64,000 nt of DNA from Tamarix chinensis. Taxonomy: Eukaryota > Streptophyta > Magnoliopsida > Caryophyllales > Tamaricaceae. The DNA lies in assembly GCA_030549775.1 (NCBI GenBank), contig CM060177.1, positions 70,477,638 through 70,541,637 of the forward strand, given 5' to 3'. Below the pieces are notes generated by a model that worked only from the letters and a program-made list of their open reading frames with translations, ran no database searches and was not told where the DNA came from. Each line of letters starts with the position of its first letter. Within the stretch, counting starts at the first letter, position 1. This document shows, in pieces, positions 59,995 to 64,000 of this stretch. A program made the translations under genes and the position numbers.

Positions 59995-60345
59995 AACACC
60001 CCACTATTATTGCCGGTGGGTCGGTCACTTGCGGGACAAAGTCCACACCACTATTATTCGCCGGTGGATCGGTCACTTGCGGGACATAGTCCACACCACT
60101 ATTCCTGACCGGTGGATCGGTCTGGTTCCTGCTCACATGGTGTTCCACTGTAAGTAATTAGTACCTTTTAAATGTTTTAGCAACTATGATTTATTTTTAT
60201 TGAGCTCGAGTCACCCCACTATTATTTCCGGTGGGCGGGACACTTGCGGGACAAAGTCCTCACCACTATTATTACCGGTGGATCGGTCACACATAGGGTT
60301 AAACCCTAACCACTATTCCTAACCGGTGGATCGGCTGGACCCGGG
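59995..60345 (-). repeat. About 48-bp tandem sub-repeats with CCAC...GTGG hairpins
   Basis: Two clusters of three units (60000-60135 and 60210-60345), each built as 'ccactattatt.ccggtggatcggtcacttgcgggaca.agtcca'. In each unit CCAC and GTGG flank an AT-rich core and can pair. Equivalent but decayed units are found in LTRs A, B, C, J and F. Confidence 0.8.
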
Positions 60346-60699
60346 TCAATAATCTTCCACTTTAACTGATTAGTGTCTTAAGTATCTTATTCAAAGGCTT
60401 TCACCATAGACATGCACAAATCATAAATCATAATTTCCATAATCATCATCATACTTACACTTTAATCACCACATACATATGATAACACAAAAAAAACCTA
60501 ATCAACCACCATAGACCTTAATTAACCACAACAAACCATAATTCAGTCTCCTCCGTACCCTTAATTTGCTCCACGTGCTATTTTTCATCCCAAGCGTTCA
60601 AACACCCAAACAACACTTACATTACCTTCCTTACATCCCAAATTAACTTTCCACACGTAATTTTCATACCCATGCAGACATTAATCTCCCCATGCAAAC

Positions 60700-61025
60700 C
60701 TTTGAACCGTTTTCATGCAAACCCTAAAATTCCACGTGAAACCCTAAATTCAACCATGCAAACCCTAATACCACCATTCAATCATCAATGCCACCATGTA
60801 AACCCTAATACCACCATAAAACTATAAATACCACCATACAAACCATGATTCCGTCATACAAAACCCTAAATTCACACCATATAAGACCCAAAGATTTGTC
60901 CATACCAACCCTAAATTCAAACCATAAAGATTCTTCCATGCCAAACCATAAATTCAAACCATAAAGATTCATCCATACCAACCTTACATTCGTATCATAT
61001 AAAACCCGAAGATTTGTCCTCATAA
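60700..61025 (-). repeat. Imperfect 'aaaccctaaattc' tandem region
   Basis: Loose repetition of 'catgcaaaccctaa.accaccat' and 'aaattca.accataaagatt.ttccat', period about 30-37 bp. Located between the hairpin sub-repeats and the next array in LTR D. Confidence 0.65.
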
Positions 61026-61029
61026 TACA

Positions 61030-61400
61030 ATTGATTAGATTCTCCCCTTTCATAACCATAAATTAGATTCTACCATACAAGACCATAAGTTAGATTCTTC
61101 CACATAAAATCATAAATTAGAATCTCCCAAGCAAAACCATAAATTGGATTCCCCCAACAAATCGTAAATTAGATTCTCCCAATCAAATAATAAATTAGAT
61201 TCTCCCATATAATATTATAAATTACATTCTCCCAAATAACGTCATAAATTAGATTATCCCAAACAAACCATAAATTCAATTCTCCCATATAACATCATAA
61301 ATTACATTCTCCCAAATAAAACCATATATTATATTCTCCGCATAAAACCATGAATTATATTCTTCCACATACAACCATACATTAGATTATTCCTTATAAA
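61030..61400 (-). repeat. About 34-bp tandem array in LTR D
   Basis: Roughly ten to eleven units of 'cataaattagattctccca' plus 'aataaaac' or similar, with variations and no spacers. It is minisatellite-like; the other long LTRs show no clear equivalent, so it probably expanded in this copy or subfamily. Confidence 0.8.
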
Positions 61401-61926
61401 ACCACAAAGTTAGGTAAACTCACTTCCCTTAGTCAACTTATTTCCCCGTCCTCCTTTTTCATCCTTCCTCTCACACAAACCACATCGACTTCCTCACATA
61501 CACAACACATATCATCATACATAATTAATACACATATCATGCACAACATACTTCAACTCCAAGTCATACCACATATAAAATATTTAATAATAATAAACAC
61601 TAGATACATAACATGCGAAACACATAATACACATAAGCACATAAAAGGCCTTAGCACTCCTTACCTAAAACGTCACCGGTCTTGGTGCATGCTCCTATTC
61701 CACTTGAGGGATTTGATTGGGTTCCTATTATATCAAAGCATACTAGAATTAGACTCTCTTATATAATTCTAACTTATTTCGAAGTTTGGTTTTAGGATGA
61801 CATTTTACTATTCAATAATTAACTATAGGAACTAATATAATTAATTCACGTATTTTTTTTGAAAAGGTGATAAACTAAGGGTTTCTACCCTTCTCCCAAA
61901 ATAGATTTAATAATAACATAACTATG

Positions 61927-62350
61927 ATGATGATAATAATAATAACAATAATAAGAATAATAGTAATAAAAATAATTAGTAATATAAATAAAGTACAATA
62001 ATATTAATGATACTTTTTATAAATAGAATATTAGATATTAATGATATCAAAATTCTTAAAATTAAAAGTTGGATTTCTAACTCTCCCACAATGATAAAAA
62101 TAATATTATTTAGAATTGTGACAATAAAATTAATAATGTATATATATAATTATATTATATTTTAATAAAGGTAATAATGGTAATATAATCAAAATAATGT
62201 TGAAAAATGTTAATAATGTTAATAAATTTTATAAATGCGAGGCATAATTAAAATTTAAGGCCTCTGTTCTTCCAGTAATAATCAAAGTATCAACCAAGTA
62301 ATTATACTAATAATAATATTATTATAAATATTATTAATAATAACATCAAT
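61927..62350. repeat. AAT/ATA-rich low-complexity region
   Basis: Runs such as 'gataataataataacaataataag' style sequence inside LTR D. No coding content. Confidence 0.75.
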
Positions 62351-63574
62351 TATGTAAAAATCTAAGCAAATAGGTAAAGGCCGAGATAATTACTGTATCT
62401 TACTAAATCATACTTCCAGACCTATAAAAAAAATTTAGAAATTAGAATATAGTCAATATTACTAATAATAATAATTATAATAATAATAATTAAAGTTGAA
62501 TTAATACTAAAATTTTGGCTAAAATTAGAATAATTATAAATAATTCAAAATAAAGTATTTAAAATGTCTATGGTATCACCTTGAGTTGGAGGATGAAGGT
62601 GGCACCGGCGATGGTTCCCGGAGGTGGCCGGAAAATGGATCTAAGAGCGGTAAAAATGAAGAAAAAGAGGGAAGGGGAAAGGATAAAAATAAAATAATCT
62701 TATGGTTCGGTGGAGGATACTTAGTAGGAGATTTTGAGTTGTTTATAGGGTGGCAGAAGCGGCGTATGTGGTGGCGGACGGTGGTTTAAGGTTTCGGGGT
62801 AAAGATTTTGGCGAGATGAGAAGCAAACTTTGCACGGTTATGGAGGCCCGTGCAAGAAGAATCGAAGGTTGAAAATGGTTTAGTTAGCTAGAGGGAATTG
62901 CAACGAAGAATTTGAAATGTGGTGGTGGCATTGAGGTTGGCTATCGGCGTCAGAAAATGCGTCTCAAGTCACGGGGGTGGGCGATTCTCACTTAGGGTTT
63001 CGGGAAGGAAGAAGCTTCAAAAACATTCACAACCAGGCTATATATAGATTTTAGATGGGTTATTAGGGTTTTGGGGGTCGCGTGGGTGATATTTATTGCT
63101 AGGGTTTTGGTGGTCGGTGACAGAAATCGGCCGGCATTAGTTTGGGTCGGGGTCGAACTTTCGCGAAGCCAGAGAGAGAGAATGAGCGAGAGTTAAGGGT
63201 AATTGATTATTCCAAGCTAATGTGCGAGCCAGGAGGAAGAAAACGAGAGGTGACTCGGCCGGTCAGATTTCTCGTAGCCGGCGCCTCCATTTTTGGCTGG
63301 GAGTTGCAGGCTGCGGTCGATGGTATCGGGGCTGGGGGTGCAACGCTGGGGAAGAAGAAAAGGGATGGACCGGCGGTCCAGAAGAAAGAAGAAAAAAGAA
63401 AGGAAGACGGGCGAACCGGGCGCGATGGGGAAGATTTATTAAACAAAACGACGCGTGTTGAATGGAGAAAAGAAGAAACGCGGCGTTTCGAGAGGGGCGA
63501 CGGGTGCCTGGCACGGCTGGGCCGAAGAAGGCAGAAGAAGAAGAAGACTGGGTTGCGAGCTGGCCCAGTTTGGG

Positions 63575-63650
63575 GTGAAGAATGAAAAAGAAAAAGAAAA
63601 GAAGAAGAAAAAGAAAGAAAAAGAAAAGAAAAGGAAAAAGGAAAATAAGG
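63575..63650 (-). repeat. Purine (AAAGA/AAG)n tract
   Basis: Nearly pure A/G run, the reverse complement of the pyrimidine tract seen in the U3 of LTRs A, F and J. Confidence 0.8.
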
Positions 63651-64000
63651 AAATAATTATGTTGGGTATTTAAATAAATTAAAATATTTGGGATATCTAA
63701 AAATAATAATATTTGAATAAAATAATATTTAAATCCCTTTTTAGGCTAAATTAGGATTTTTAAAAGATTTTCTATAAATTCCATTTTAATTTGCAAAACA
63801 CCTCAAATTTTTCCAATTAATTTATTTATAATATCATTATTAATTTAAAACTATTTTCTCATTCTTATTTCAAATAAAATAATTTATTTAATTAATTTCT
63901 AAAATAAAATCCTTATCTAGTTAAAATACCAAAATTCCACCTAATTAAAACACTTATAAATTTATTCTAGATTTTCCCTAATTAATTCTCTTTTTATTTT

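Larger units (their letters stand above)
59348..64000 (-). repeat. Long LTR 'D', least decayed copy, runs off the window
   Basis: Starts TGTAACACCCC at 59348 inside the copia pol and is still LTR-like at 64000 (at least 4.65 kb). Layout matches LTR B: sub-repeats at 59990-60345, AT-rich middle, GC- and purine-rich U3 complement at 62580-63640. Unlike A, B, C, F and J it keeps many CG dinucleotides, for example in its CCACTATTATTGCCGGTGG units, which are TG/CA-decayed elsewhere. That points to recent insertion. The frames of 147, 79 and 83 codons at 63142-63585 are GC-rich U3 artefacts. The left target-site 5-mer would be CTATG (59343-59347); the right one lies beyond the window. Confidence 0.75.

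Noticed and set aside
60700..61020. Repeated AAACCCTAA, like plant telomere repeats
   Set aside because: The heptamer is never tandem; it is spaced 30 bp or more within an LTR sub-repeat, so it is not interstitial telomeric DNA.
61030..61400. Regular short repeats resembling a CRISPR array
   Set aside because: Units are contiguous and degenerate with no unique spacers, and the DNA is from a plant nuclear genome.
63142..63673. Several overlapping frames of 72-147 codons on both strands in GC-rich DNA
   Set aside because: They overlap on both strands, are Arg/Lys/Gly/Glu- or Pro/Ser/Phe-rich, have no motif and lie in the purine-rich U3 complement of LTR D.
1..64000. tRNA, rRNA or other structured RNA genes
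   Set aside because: No cloverleaf with A/B-box motifs or rRNA segment was recognised by eye; tRNA-like strings seen are only primer binding sites of retrotransposons.

Overview
The window is AT-rich nuclear DNA of a flowering plant and I find no intact host gene in it. It is a transposable-element graveyard. Five decayed Ty3/gypsy retrotransposon bodies, one decayed Ty1/copia body, one copia solo LTR, two MITEs, a probable CACTA end and many copies of an unusually long (about 3.5 to more than 4.6 kb) LTR family account for most of the bases. All coding remnants carry stop codons or frameshifts. The solo LTR at 8541-9927 resembles the Angela/BARE copia lineage best known from monocots, so a monocot is my leaning, but the window does not prove it. 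Density of nesting, and elements that look like the CRM (centromeric) chromovirus clade, suggest pericentromeric heterochromatin; that is inference.

Layout. 1-3660: an LTR end, a 234-bp duplication, a CACTA-like terminus that lands in the reverse transcriptase of a Tekay/Del-like gypsy fragment (1333-2476, + strand), and another LTR piece. 3664-10788: CRM-like gypsy element 2 (+ strand), without a 5' LTR, and split by the copia solo LTR. 10789-24980: non-coding repeats, including two long solo LTRs in opposite orientation (13471-16975, + and 18411-21940, -), each with a recognisable 5-bp target duplication. 24985-28838: LTR pieces, two neighbouring MITEs, and a GC/CpG-richer island (27960-28680) that I cannot assign to any element.

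28839-49205 reads as one nest. A long LTR 'J' (+) was split by a long LTR 'C' (-), which was itself split by the complete CRM-like element 3 (30115-37025, - strand, two LTRs of about 835 bp, PBS, PPT). Further along, J was split by the related but distinct element 4 (41992-48032, - strand, two LTRs). 51390-56460: a Tekay/Del-like gypsy body (element 5, +) with its PPT followed directly by an internally deleted copy of the long LTR; this junction assigns the long-LTR family to that lineage and gives its orientation. 56774-59347: a copia element (LTR, PBS, gag, protease, integrase) cut by the youngest-looking long LTR 'D' (59348 to the window end, - orientation), which keeps many CpG sites and well-preserved tandem sub-repeats.

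Nothing here forms a working host pathway. The interesting content is structural: a datable insertion order, polyprotein C-termini that continue into LTRs, hairpin-bearing sub-repeat arrays shared by all long LTRs, post-insertion tandem duplication of an LTR end with its target, and one unexplained non-TE island.
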